Shown here piece after piece: positions 39,192 through 50,700 of a stretch of 64,000 bases of DNA; positions within the stretch are counted from its first letter, which is position 1, and each line of letters starts with the position of its first letter. The notes under the pieces were generated by a model. It did not search any database. It was not told the origin of the DNA and worked only from the letters and a program-made list of their open reading frames with translations. Position numbers and translations under genes: made by a program. Source of the stretch: Glossina fuscipes (lineage: Eukaryota > Arthropoda > Insecta > Diptera > Glossinidae); assembly GCF_014805625.2 (NCBI RefSeq), contig NW_023998417.1:12009417-12073416 (forward strand), in the 5' to 3' direction.

Positions 39192-42100
39192 ATGAGTTTA
39201 ACTTCTGCGGGAGGTATTATATCGTTGCTCGATGAGCCAATGTCCGATTTGAAAGTATTTGCTCTAAAGAAGCTGGACCATATCGTTGATGAGTTTTGGC
39301 CGGAAATATCTGAATCTATTGAGAAGATCGAGATGTTACATGAAGATCGCACATTTCCTGAACATAAATTGGCTGGGATGGTGGCTTCAAAAGTTTTTTA
39401 CCATTTGGGTTCGTTTGAGGACGCCTTGACTTACGCTTTGGGTGCAGGAGAACTCTTTGATGTTAATGCTCGTAATGAATATACGGAGACTATTATAGCC
39501 AAATGCATCGATTTTTATATAGCCCAGCGTGTGGCTGCTATTGAAAATCCCAAGGATGCAAAACCGGTTGATTCTCGATTAGAAGGCATTGTTAATCGTA
39601 TGATTCAGCGTTGCTTAGAAGATGGCCAATATCGTCAGGCTTTAGGTATCGCCCTGGAGACTCGTCGCATGGATATTTTTGAAAAATCTATTATGAAATC
39701 AGATGACGTTGCTGGTATGCTGGCATATGCTTACAACGTGACAATGTCTTTAATTCAAAATCGAGGATTTCGTAATGAGGTTCTGCGTTGCTTAGTTGGC
39801 CTGTATCGTGACTTGGGCGTACCAGATTATGTAAATATGTGCCAATGTCTGATTTTCCTGGAAGATCCTTTGGCAGTAGCAGAAGTTTTGGACAAACTTA
39901 CTAGATCAACTCAAGATGCTAGTAATTTAATGGCCTATCAGATTGCCTTTGATTTGTACGAATCGGCCACCCAAGAATTTCTAGGTAACGTTTTGCAAGC
40001 TCTGAAGGAAACTGCTCCTATACCTACAGCTTTGCCCAGTACCTTTAAACCTCAAGGTACCAATGCGCCCTCTTCAAAGACAGACGAGGAGAAAGCTAAA
40101 GAAGCGGAAAATGCTAAAACTGTAGACGCCGAAGGTTAGTTTCTGCCCAATACATATTCGAAACTTGTTATCTTTATTCTTTTATGTGGTGTGAAATAGG
40201 TGATGTAAAAATAGAGCGCTCTGTAGAGTCTTTAAATGATTCAGAAAAAGCTCATCAAAAAAATATCGAAAAACTTATTTCCATTCTTGCCGGCGAAGTG
40301 ACGATCGATTTGCAGTTACAATTCCTCATACGCAGCAATCACGCTGATTTGCAAATTCTGCGCAGTACTAAAGAGGCCGTAAGGGTTTCAATATGTCATA
40401 CAGCAACAGTCATTGCCAATGGCTTCATGCACAGCGGTACTACATCTGATCAATTCCTACGAGATAACTTGGATTGGTTGGCTCGCGCTACCAATTGGGC
40501 TAAATTGACAGCCACTGCTTCTTTAGGTGTCATACATCGTGGCCATGAAAAGGATTCCTTAGCGTTGATGCAAAGTTACCTACCTAAGGAGACCGGCCCT
40601 AGTTCTGGTTATTCCGAGGGCGGTGGCTTATATGCCTTGGGATTAATACATGCCAATCATGGAGCTAATATAATCGATTACCTTCTCCAACAGCTGAAGG
40701 ATGCTCAAAATGAGAACGTACGCCATGGCGGTTGTTTGGGGCTAGGCTTGGCTGCCATGGGTACACATCGTCAAGATTTATATGAGCAATTGAAATTCAA
40801 TCTTTATCAAGACGACGCTGTTACGGGTGAAGCTGCTGGCATAGCTATGGGAATGGTCATGTTGGGCTCAAAAAATGCCCAAGCAATTGAAGATATGGTG
40901 TCTTATGCACAAGAAACTCAACACGAAAAAATTTTACGTGGCCTAGCTGTAGGCATTTCTTTAACCATGTTTGCACGTTTAGAGGAATCGGATCCCTTAG
41001 TTACCAGCCTTTCTACGGACAAAGATCCAGTTTTACGTCGGTCTGGAATGTATACAATTGCTATGGCTTATAATGGTACCGGGAGCAATAAAGCGATCCG
41101 AAAACTACTTCATGTCGCTGTTTCCGATGTGAACGACGATGTGCGACGTGCTGCCGTTACAGCAATCGGTTTTATTTTATTTCGTACTCCTGAGCAATGT
41201 CCATCGGTGGTCAGTTTGTTAGCAGAATCGTACAATCCTCATGTACGTTACGGTGCTGCCATGGCTTTGGGTATCGCATGTGCTGGCACGGGTTTGCGCG
41301 AAGCAATCGCCCTGCTAGAACCTATGGTCAAATTTGATCCGGTTAACTTTGTCCGTCAAGGCGCGTTGATAGCGTCGGCCATGATATTAATACAACATAC
41401 AGATCAAACCTGCGCTAAGACTAGCTTCTTCCGTCAATTATATGCCGAGGTAATCATAAACAAGCACGAGGATGTAATGGCAAAATATGGCGCTATTTTA
41501 GCTCAAGGCATAATCGATGCTGGTGGACGTAATTGTACTTTATCTTTGCAATCGCGCACAGGCCATACTAATCTCCAAGCAGTAGTCGGTATGTTGGTGT
41601 TCACACAATACTGGTATTGGTTTCCCCTGGCTCATGCTCTATCTTTGGCTTTTACACCGACATGCATCATTGCTCTTAACTCTGACCTTAAAATGCCAAA
41701 AATGGAATTTAAATCAGCCGCAAAGCCTTCGTTATATGCTTACCCGGCTCCTTTGGAAGAAAAGAAATCAGAAGAGAGAGAAAAGGTAGCAACTGCTGTG
41801 CTCTCGATCGCAGCACGTCAAAAACGTCGCGAGACGGCAGACAAGAAAGAGGATGAAAAAATGGAAGTGGATGAAGATAATAAGGAATCGACTGCGACAG
41901 CGAAGAAGGACGAAGACAAGTCGAAAACTGATGAAAAGGTTGATGAGAAAAAGAAAAAAGACGATAAAAAACAAGAAGAGGATAAAGACTCTACCGCTGA
42001 CAAAGACAAAAAGGATAAAAAGGAGCCTGAACCGAATTTTGAAATATTGCAAAATCCGGCTAGAGTCGTGCGACAGCAATTAAAAGTCATAAGTGTGGCT

Positions 42101-42274
42101 GAAAATCAAACTTACATGCCTCTAAAAGATGTCACCATCGGAGGCATTATTGTAATGCAACACACAGGTAAAACTGATCAAGAGTTAGTGGAACCTGTGG
42201 CAGCGTACGGACCTAAGAATGATGATCTAAAAGAACCTGAACCTCCAGAGCCTTTCGAATACACTGAAGACTAG
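39192..42274 (+). CDS. Rpn2: 26S proteasome regulatory subunit Rpn2 (PSMD1)
   Basis: Two exons, 39192-40134 and 40200-42274, joined in phase 1; 1,005 aa, close to the family's roughly 1,000. The start ATG lies in AAAAATG and begins [16 protein letters not shown]. The frame is open upstream but has no better ATG. The product is the scaffold subunit of the proteasome base. The N-terminal helical region is followed by the Gly/Ala-rich proteasome/cyclosome repeats (for example [34 protein letters not shown]). Next come a highly charged Lys/Glu/Asp-rich insert (about residues 835-935) and the C-terminal tail [12 protein letters not shown]. In the family that tail binds the ubiquitin receptor Rpn13. 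AATAAA at 42333-42338 is a likely cleavage signal. Confidence 0.97.
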
Positions 42275-42332
42275 AAATGTGTTAGCCGGTAATTTTCAGT
42301 AATCATTATTCTAACTCTAAAAGTTAAATTTC

Positions 42333-42338
42333 AATAAA
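42333..42338 (+). promoter_or_regulatory. Poly(A) signal of Rpn2
   Basis: AATAAA about 60 bases after the Rpn2 stop codon. Confidence 0.7.
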
Positions 42339-42638
42339 ACGCGATATAAAATCTCTTTTTTTAAATTATATGAATTCGGAGATAGCCACACATATCTATC
42401 TACCTTTTAAAAAAACCATTCAAAATTATCAATTATATAGAAAATGTCCCAAAATTGTTTAGTATTTTGAAAGCTGCCTAGCTGGCGTTGACTTTCTGTG
42501 GAACACAAAAAGGTTCTTCAATTTTTTCGCCAGACGCATCAAATAATAAAAGTCACGAGATTATACATAAATAACATGCTATTTATTTACTATTATTGAA
42601 GCAACATTTTATGAAGTTTGGCTTTGCGACAAGGGCGA

Positions 42639-42734
42639 ATGAAACAGAACAAATTTTTATTAGAAGTAAAAGCTATTATCGAACAGGAGTATAAAACTAC
42701 GTGGCTGGACAAACGAAAGAACGTAACAATTTAG
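42639..42734 (+). CDS. Small ORF, 31 aa, copy 1 (unproven)
   Basis: ATG to TAG in the 505-bp unit, beginning MKQNKFLLEVKAIIEQEY. It is charged and helix-like, with no recognised family. It may be a gene remnant or chance. Reported because an identical copy lies 505 bases downstream. Confidence 0.2.
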   Translation: MKQNKFLLEVKAIIEQEYKTTWLDKRKNVTI

Positions 42735-43143
42735 CGGGCAAAGGCTAAATACAAGTCAATTGTCACAGCCAATCCTTTGCAATTAATATTATTTCTATCA
42801 AGCAGTGAATACGCATTGAAATGTCTTACATTTTTGAAAGCATAACTTCCGATTTTTTTTGGAAAATTAATTGCAAATAATTGCTCCATTTGTGTTTATA
42901 TTAATTCTGTTATTTTCACTGTTTTCTTTATTTACATTTACCTTCTTCTTCTTCTTAAAAGATATAGGATACGTCGATAACATTCGATTTCCCCGTGTCA
43001 TGTTGGAAAAGACTATGAGTCAATACGTTTATGTTCGGACGCATCAAATAATAAAAGTCACGAGATTATACATAAATAACATGCTATTTATTTACTATTA
43101 TTGAAGCAACATTTTATGAAGTTTGGCTTTGCGACAAGGGCGA

Positions 43144-43239
43144 ATGAAACAGAACAAATTTTTATTAGAAGTAAAAGCTATTATCGAACAGGAGTATAAA
43201 ACTACGTGGCTGGACAAACGAAAGAACGTAACAATTTAG
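43144..43239 (+). CDS. Small ORF, 31 aa, copy 2 (unproven)
   Basis: The second copy of the 31-codon ORF, encoding the same peptide as 42639-42734. It lies about 600 bases upstream of the Slbp start. Confidence 0.2.
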   Translation: MKQNKFLLEVKAIIEQEYKTTWLDKRKNVTI

Positions 43240-43838
43240 CGGGCAAAGGCTAAATACAAGTCAATTGTCACAGCCAATCCTTTGCAATTAATATTATTTC
43301 TATCAAGCAGTGAATACGCATTGAAATGTCTTACATTTTTGAAAGCATAACTTCCGATTTTTTTTGGAAAATTAATTGCAAACAATTGCTCCATTTGTGT
43401 TTATATTAATTCTGTTATTTTCACTGTTTTCTTTATTTACATTTACCTTCTTCTTCTTCTCAAAAGATATAGGATACGTCGATAACATTCGATTTCCCCG
43501 TGTCATGTTGGAAAAGACTATGAGTCAATACGTTTATGTTCGGGGAAAATGCTATTTACTATGCTGTATAATATGTTATTATGTTATTATTGTAATTATG
43601 TATTGTTTTGTATTATTGCTTCATTCTACTGTTATTCTGTTGACCTTAATTGAAATGCCTTCTGCCTTCTAACGTTTTGTGTGTTCATTGAAATCGAAAG
43701 AGGTCGCTTCTTTGCATTTACATATTCAAACGATATGGTAAGCTAGAGGTGCGCGATTTTTATGCGTCAAATACTTGCGCGGTCTCTTAAGCGAGTGACT
43801 TTATGTGTGTTAGTCCTAAGTATTAACAATAGTATAAA

Positions 43839-43856
43839 ATGAAAAATGTCTGCTGA
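43839..43856 (+). promoter_or_regulatory. Overlapping uORF at the Slbp start
   Basis: ATG at 43839 opens a five-codon frame (MKNVC, TGA at 43854-43856) that overlaps the Slbp start ATG (43846) in another frame. Ribosomes using the first ATG would terminate just downstream of the Slbp start. Whether it is in the mature 5' leader depends on the unknown transcription start. Confidence 0.6.
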
Positions 43857-45004
43857 GAACACAGTATCAAAGAAACACGATTCTTGGGCAAAATTAAGTG
43901 AAGAATGCGTAAGTTTTATTAGAAGAATAAATTCTACGAAGCAATTAAACGCACTTTAAAGGAATATTTTCAGTCTAATAATGCATATGATGCGAATGAT
44001 AAGCAACGCAATCTATCTTTTAAGTTTCTTGATGACGCCAATGAAGAGAAGTTTGAGCGCCATATTCAAGAGGACAAACTAAAAATTCCGTTTAAAAGAC
44101 GCCGCCCACGTGAAGATCGCTCCAGTAGCCCGAACAGTCCAAACAGTGACAGCAATGGTAGTTGTAACGAAAGACATCATCTAAGATCAGAGAAACGTTC
44201 ACGTCGTAACAGTTGCGCAGAAACTAAGACCGAAACCGATACTGCGATTTTGTCCAGACGTCAAAAACAAATTGATTATGGCAAAAATACAGAAGCTTAT
44301 GAACGTTATATTCAACTTGTACCCAGGTACAGTACAGTCTAACAGAAAATTGCATTGCTTTAGAGAATTCATTAGCAATATTTAGCCTAACTGTCCTGCC
44401 GATATATCCATAATATTTATGCCATTTCCTTCTGAAACAATCTCTTATTATCAGCTAAATAAACCGTCCGACGATGAAAGTTTTAGCAAACACTTAATAA
44501 ATAACCGAAGAACATGCTTAGCACAGGTTATTATTATTGATTTTTTGGCAAATTCGCTTATCACTTAAAATCCTTACGAACTTCATTTAAATTATTATAT
44601 GAACTTCTTAAGTTCTCAACAACAATAGCTTCTCACATGACAGAACAGAGTTTGCATCGAGGAACAAATTTAAGATAATAATTAATAGCAAGTTGTGCGA
44701 ACAACTCCTTAATATTCCATGAAAATTTTTCTTAAATCAAGGGTTTTTGTTTCTGTGAAGTTTCCCATTTTTTCTTGATTTGTAAGAGAATTTTACTTTT
44801 AAGGGGAAGAAAAATAATATATCGTATTCTCTTAGATTGGAACGCACGCGCGATCATCCTAAAACACCGGACAAATATGGAAAATATAGTCGCCGAGCTT
44901 TCGATGGTTTAGTAAAGATATGGCGTAAGCAATTACATTTTTATGATCCACCAAATGCTCAAGGTACAAATGACGACAGCAACAGCGATTCAGATTCTGA
45001 TTGA
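43846..45004 (+). CDS. Slbp: Histone RNA hairpin-binding protein SLBP
   Basis: Three exons, 43846-43908, 43974-44326 and 44836-45004, in phases 0 and 2; 194 aa, shorter than the roughly 270 aa of human or Drosophila SLBP because the N-terminus is short. Its role is to bind the 3' stem-loop of replication-dependent histone mRNAs for processing. The RNA-binding domain (about residues 113-180) contains [40 protein letters not shown] and [15 protein letters not shown]. The family's TPNK motif reads TPDK here (residues 149-152). The acidic C-terminus ends SDSDSD, as in insect SLBPs. A short uORF overlaps the start codon. AATAAA words at 45068-45079 suit 3' cleavage. Confidence 0.95.
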
Positions 45005-45067
45005 AAGTTAGCTAAAGTTGATTGCAAAAATAACTTTACAAGATAAATTTTCATATTATAGTTAGAA

Positions 45068-45079
45068 AATAAAAATAAA
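45068..45079 (+). promoter_or_regulatory. Poly(A) signals of Slbp
   Basis: Two AATAAA words back to back, about 65 bases after the stop and less than 100 bases from the stop of the convergent gene. Confidence 0.6.
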
Positions 45080-45160
45080 AGTGTACAAATTATATTTCAA
45101 ATTGTTTTCCAAAACGCAACGCGTTCACGTTAGAAACGTCCAAACATTAAGTTTGTTAAA

Positions 45161-46550
45161 CTAATCGCTTTTCTGCTGCTTTTCAAGCATATTCAAGATT
45201 CTATCCAACTTGACGGATTGTCGTTCTTCGATCTCGTTAATGCGTTGCTGAATAACGCTTTCAAATTCCTTGAAGCGCAGATCTATATGGTCCATTAAAT
45301 GTCTGATCATTTCAAATTCAATTTTATCGTTATTCAAATTTGTTTGGCGTAATCTGTCTTCTGACTCATCATGTTGGTTAAGTGCTTTAAAGTTGTGATT
45401 AACAAATGCCGAACTTTTAGCTGCCGAACTATTGCCCGATTTAATTATTGCCTCCAAAAATTTTTTATATTTCTCAGCAGGTGCTGTAGTCTTTCGCGCA
45501 CTATTTGCAAGCATGGTTTGCACATTTTCAACATTAATTATCCCAACGGTATTCGGGGTTAAAGAAGTTATACCATTCGGATTGGGCGCAATTTGTATGC
45601 AAATACCAAAAATGCACACCTCGGAAAGCGCTGTTAGAAACTAAGTAATGGTAATAATGACATTAATTTAATAACAAGCGAGACTATACGAGAATTTCAT
45701 ATCATACCCTTATTGTTATTTCGGTGACGCCAGATTTATCCACTTCTACGTCATATCTATAACAGTGGAGTTCTAAATTGTTAAGGCTCTCCGCTTCATC
45801 GTCTGTTTCGTTTATTAACAAGCCATAGGCCGTTTCCACGTACTCTTTTAAGGGACCTTGGAAAATTTCTATCTTGGGCACATTGCACACCATGTTGAAG
45901 GCTTGAATTTTGTAATGCGGAAAGAGCTGCGCGCAGAGTTCACATTTTTCTTCTTCTAATTTTGGGTTAGAGAGCAATATCGCCCTGTTTTCATCCAAAA
46001 GTTGATCAAGTGGTGGCCTACAGTAATTTTAAAACATTATCATTAGTTAAGTAATTACATCAAAACACTTAAGTCTTTTTTGATTGTTCCGAATTTATCG
46101 TCGGCAAAGATGTCAAAAAAGCTATTGGCGGACGAGCCCAGCGTCTATAATTAAATACTGCTGGTCATAAATAAATAACGATAACGCTTTCACATCCAAC
46201 AGTGCAAACATTCAGTTGGTTTTTTGTGGGGCAAGAAATCCTCGAACCAAAGCAAGAGGAAATATAATTGAGTCTCTGCGCTAACAGAGAAAACCGAAAA
46301 GCCTACATGGCGTCGATTTCACAAAAAATACCTTTTTTTTCTAGTTCTTAAGGCTTTCACATCCCTTAGAATCCATCCAACCACCATGTTTACAAATGTA
46401 ATAAATTAACTATTACTAATTGTTTATTTAAATCAATTTTTACTTGATGAATATGTCTGGATCCGCAGTTTGACACAGGAAGGCTTCATGAAAGTCACAT
46501 CCACCACTTCTGCTCCAATTGCTGGTTAATTGAATATAATTCTTATTCAT
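45161..46550 (-). CDS. PAAT/C10orf88-like protein (tentative)
   Basis: Three minus-strand exons: 46444-46550, 45708-46017, 45161-45640, in phases 2 and 0; 298 aa. It starts MNKNYIQLTSNWSRSGGCDF. The middle exon carries the segment VPKIEIFQGPLKEYVETAYG, the next an ITIRFLTALSEVCIFGICIQ strand-like stretch. The C-terminal third is a charged coiled-coil-like helix (about residues 245-298) with RLRQ, FKEFESVIQQRINEIEERQ and LDRILNMLEKQ. This layout, an SAR-IEVY-like segment, a hydrophobic strand region and a terminal helix, resembles PAAT (protein associated with ABC transporters), but similarity is weak by eye. It converges on Slbp (156 bases between stops) and diverges from BRUCE. The exon structure is well supported; the family call is not. 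Confidence 0.6.
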
Positions 46551-47428
46551 TACTTTTTTCTTTGTTTTGGATGTTATATTTGGTCCGAGCCAATAAACAA
46601 ATACAACTAATTTTGAGTTTCGGAGATTTCTTTGTTTATAAATAATAAAAGAAAAATTTCAAACATGGCTGCCAGAGCATCTAAAAGTAGAAACTTTTGA
46701 TGAAATAAAAAGGAAATTCACATCACTGCCAAAAGACTTGTGAATAATAAAGAAGGAATAAGATAAGAGTGTTGCTTTTCGCAAGCGTATGACAAAGATG
46801 ATAAGGAAATGGATTCCGGTAGTGCTAGTCTAACCTATTATGAAAGATTAGTAAGTTCAGCGACTAAACTCCGGGTATTTGTTTTAAGGAAATCATTTAA
46901 ATGCTATAAAAATAGTATTCTATAAGTAGATATCCTTATGTTATAATGTTTTCAAGTTAGAAGAGAAGATTTCTTTGCTTAAATTCCGCTTAGAGTAGCA
47001 TACTCTTGTAAGATTTTTTAAAAATTCCGATAATAGAATAGAAAAAATTCAAAAATTACGACGCTATCTTAATACAGACAAAATATAAACCTACATACCT
47101 TCAACTTGCATGAATTATGAACAGGAACAAGTACTGCGAATCATTAAAGGAAAATTTCTTTTCAATTTTGTTTCATGCTGAGGGAGAGAGTTGATAACTT
47201 CAGCTTTGAAATATTGATGTAGTTGCCACTAGTACCATGTGTGGTTGTTGTTGCAAATTAGTAATAGATAATTCTTAGTAATGGCAATACCGTGCATTAT
47301 ATTAAAAGGGCAGAAAAAGTGACTAAAAACAAATAATTTTCTTGTGTGATTTTGCGAAGACTTTCTATAAAATTATTTAGGAGGTAAAGGCTAAGAGCAG
47401 AACTTTTAATTTTTCAATCAATGTAAGC
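46551..47428. other. Divergent promoter region between the PAAT-like gene and BRUCE
   Basis: No exon is recognised. One short ORF (ATG 46665, MAARASKSRNF) has a good AAAC-ATG context but stops after 11 codons. The BRUCE 5' leader and the start-stop element at its 3' end lie at the right edge. Confidence 0.5.
47421..47426 (+). promoter_or_regulatory. Start-stop element (AUG-UAA) before the BRUCE start
   Basis: ATGTAA at 47421-47426 is followed by two bases and then the BRUCE start ATG at 47429. It is a minimal uORF with no elongation codon. It would be read first by a scanning ribosome if the leader extends upstream, as expected. Confidence 0.7.
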
Positions 47429-47757
47429 ATGGCCGCAGAGCAACGAGTGTTGAAGCAGGACGGCTATTTAGAAGTAGGAACTTCGGAATTTAATACTGGC
47501 CGAGGCATCTCGTCAAACGCATCTTCTGCAAATTCAGCTTCCAGTCGAGAAGTTCATGAAATACCGATCGAAACACGCAATATAGTATATCATCCACATT
47601 TAAACGTAATACTTGTCTTTGACAGCAACAGCCAAGTGAAAGTTCTCGATGTTCACTCTGGAGTCATTTTGCAATCATATCAATTAGCAAACGGTAAATA
47701 AGACATTTTTTGTGATTGATTGAATAATACAGTTTTTGCTGTGCTATTTTTGCTTTT

Positions 47758-47792
<35 letters not shown>

Positions 47793-50700
47793 GTATGTGT
47801 GAGTCATGATTTTAGATTTCAGTATACATTTCATTATGTGCGTTTACCGTAATTAATATGCATTTGTGTATTGTGTTTGTGTTGTGTGTAAAGAGGATAG
47901 AATTTTTATAATGCAATGTGGGATCATGGTTTATTTTCTCTGCATACTCCAATTCGAACATTTACTCGTAAATTTGGCGAACTGCTTCCCTTAAGATGTC
48001 GAAAAAGTCTGTATGTAAATAATAGGTAAAAAAATTTTCATCGAATAGCCAACAAAAGCTTTTTGTATCAATCTCACAGTCCTTTTTCATCAGCTGCGCA
48101 GGAGTTATATATTTTATACACTCTTCATATTTGTATGTTCGTTTTTTGTTTTTTAGATATTGACTGTAAGCTCTATGGGCGTTTTATGCCGCTTCAAGAA
48201 AAGATCCTCATAACTGATGGACAGAATATAGGATTCCGTGGCGACTACAACGGAGTGTTATTGCTTGATACAATATTGCAATCACCTATCACTCAGAATG
48301 ATGACATTGTTCGGCTCGAGATGTTGCTCTCTGAGGCGGTAATATTCCAGGCATGTCTAAAAGACCTAGAGCATGAGGGCTTGGAATGTCCTAATGACGT
48401 AAGCAATGAGTTGATGGAGAAAATCAAGAATGCACAGACTAATGCGAAGAAGGGAATTAAAGCACAGAGGGTACGTAACATTTTTCTATGTTTTAATATA
48501 AGGAATATGTAAAAATAATTGATTTTACGTTACAGTGGAATGCAATATGTATGGAAGTGCCATATTCAAGTCTAAAACTGGTAGCTAACAACGTGGTTAT
48601 TATATTGAAACGGCTTGAACGGCACATACCCGTCTTAGCTATAGCATCTGCGATTAATGAGCGTCTAACAGACCTGTTAGTTGGATCACGCATTCCGGAC
48701 ATAAACTGGCATTGTAATAATATTCAACGCGTGTTAATGCATTCGGAAGCAGTGCGTAGGCAAACATTTGAAAAGTGGCCTCATATGGATTATAAATGGG
48801 CTTTACCAGATCAGATGGCTCAGGCGGGATTTTATCATCAACCTTCATCGTCTGGAGAGGATCGTGCCATGTGTTTTACATGTAATGTATGTCTTGTTTG
48901 TTGGGAAAAAACCGATGAACCATGGAGCGAACATGAGCGGCATTCGCCTATGTGTCCGTTTGTAAAAGGCGAGTACACGCAAAACGTTCCATTGTCTGTT
49001 ACCTATGCCACTAATCCCGCAGTTAGGACAGCGGGAATACTTGGTTTCGACGTCATATCTAACAGCGATTATGCAAATGTTTTATGCACTAGTTGTTCGC
49101 ACACGGGTGACGTTACAATTTGGAGCATCGAACGTCATTTGAAACAAATGCATTGCTTTAATATTGCTACACTGATGAAAGACATTATAGGCAATTCGGG
49201 AAATTCAAACATTGAAGAGTGCGAAAATAATTTTGAATGGGTGCGTGTGACGGCTATTTGTGTTCTGCCCAATGCAAGGGCGCAAGGTCGACTGTATGCT
49301 ATGAGTGCCGCTCAAAATTTGGCAGGAAACGGAGGGGGAGGTGTAAATGTTTCTAATGCACCTCCAATTACACCATGCACGTCGACTTCAACTATGCGAG
49401 CAGGCGTGGTTGGATCTAAATTAGTTCTCGGTTTAAGCACTCGGCATACATCAGGTGAACATCTATTGCGAATGGTAGTCTTAAATATAGTGGAGAGCGA
49501 ACGTTCTACGGAGACCGTAGGCAGCGGCGATGGTGTTATTACCGAGCTCAATAATCAAAAATCAGTTACAGGTAGCGGTATTGGAGGTAACAACAGCAAA
49601 CGTTAGTGAAATGCTTCTTATGCGATAGTAAACAGTAGTGATTTCAATTTTTGATTTCAGGGGGTGATGGCACTGCAGGCGAAAATCGTGATGATAATAA
49701 ATCACATACTTCTACGATGTTCGAGAAATATGCCGACAGTTTCGATAGTAATGGCTTTGTGCCTATGTCAAAGAAAACAAATACTGGCGCAGGGGCATCC
49801 GGTGATAAATCTGATGCAGCGATCGAATACATCGATTTTGAGGAGAACTTTAAAAAAATAAATCACTTTTGCGAATTGACAGTTTTCAATTTAATTGAAA
49901 ACAATGCTGACACATCTGTCTCTGGTGGAGGAGGGGGTGGCGGTAGCAGTATACCTTCTGATGATACCGAAATGGAGGTTTCGTACATCAAGAAGAAGTG
50001 GATGGAAAGTATGTCCGCCAACAAGCAAAAAAATAATTATGTTTCGGTGAATAACAACAATCAAAATAGCGGCAACCATGCTAGTATGGACGCAAATGCT
50101 TCTAAGTTGGTAGTAAATGACGAAATTGATTGTGTAGTAGAAAGTTGTACCATACTTAAACGAATGAATGCATTAACTGACGATGATACCTTCGGAAGGC
50201 AACAGGATCTAGTAGAGATTGATGAAATAATGCCAACCAATGGTTTTTGCAACCAGTTGTTGGTCAAACTTGTAAAAATGAAGGCTCCCAAAGAGGGCAC
50301 GAACAAAATTATAATGGCAAACGTTGAAAATGACAACGATGACTATCAAATGGAGGATGATAAATGCCAAGATCAAATTGGTTGCTCAACAATAGGTTGT
50401 CAACTTCTTCTGTTCGACTGTCTTGATGGAATTATACCCAATGAACATAAAAGCGCTCTCTCGTTTAGTCGAACGAAATGTCCCCAACAATTATGCGTGT
50501 TGCCCAATTTTCCTCTATTGGGCGCGGTTGAATCAACGGGAAATCAAGTTGTGTGTCAAACATACGGCGCCTTGTGTGTTGTATGCTTAGATGGCACGAT
50601 CGAAATTTATTCATTACAAGATTTCCAATGTATTACCACAATTAAGGAGCAAGAACAACACTTTATTGCTGTCGCTTATTGCCGAAGTTTAGAACGACTG

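Larger units (their letters stand above)
42533..43542. repeat. 505-bp near-perfect tandem duplication
   Basis: Copy 1 is 42533-43037 and copy 2 is 43038-43542, directly adjacent with a period of 505. By eye I see only a couple of differences (for example TAATTGCTCC versus CAATTGCTCC near 42879/43384, and TTAAAAG versus TCAAAAG near 42957/43462). The unit contains a 31-codon ORF and lies between Rpn2 and Slbp, within the probable Slbp upstream region. The near-identity implies a recent event or an assembly duplication. Confidence 0.95.

Noticed and set aside
41768..42090. Ser/Phe-rich antisense ORFs over the Rpn2 C-terminus
   Set aside because: They are complements of the Lys/Glu/Asp-rich coding region and have no independent support.
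42871..43672. Hydrophobic ORFs (IAPFVFILILLFSLFSLFTF) in both 505-bp copies
   Set aside because: They arise from T-rich sequence, lack an ATG in good context and diverge after the repeat ends. They are probably not coding.
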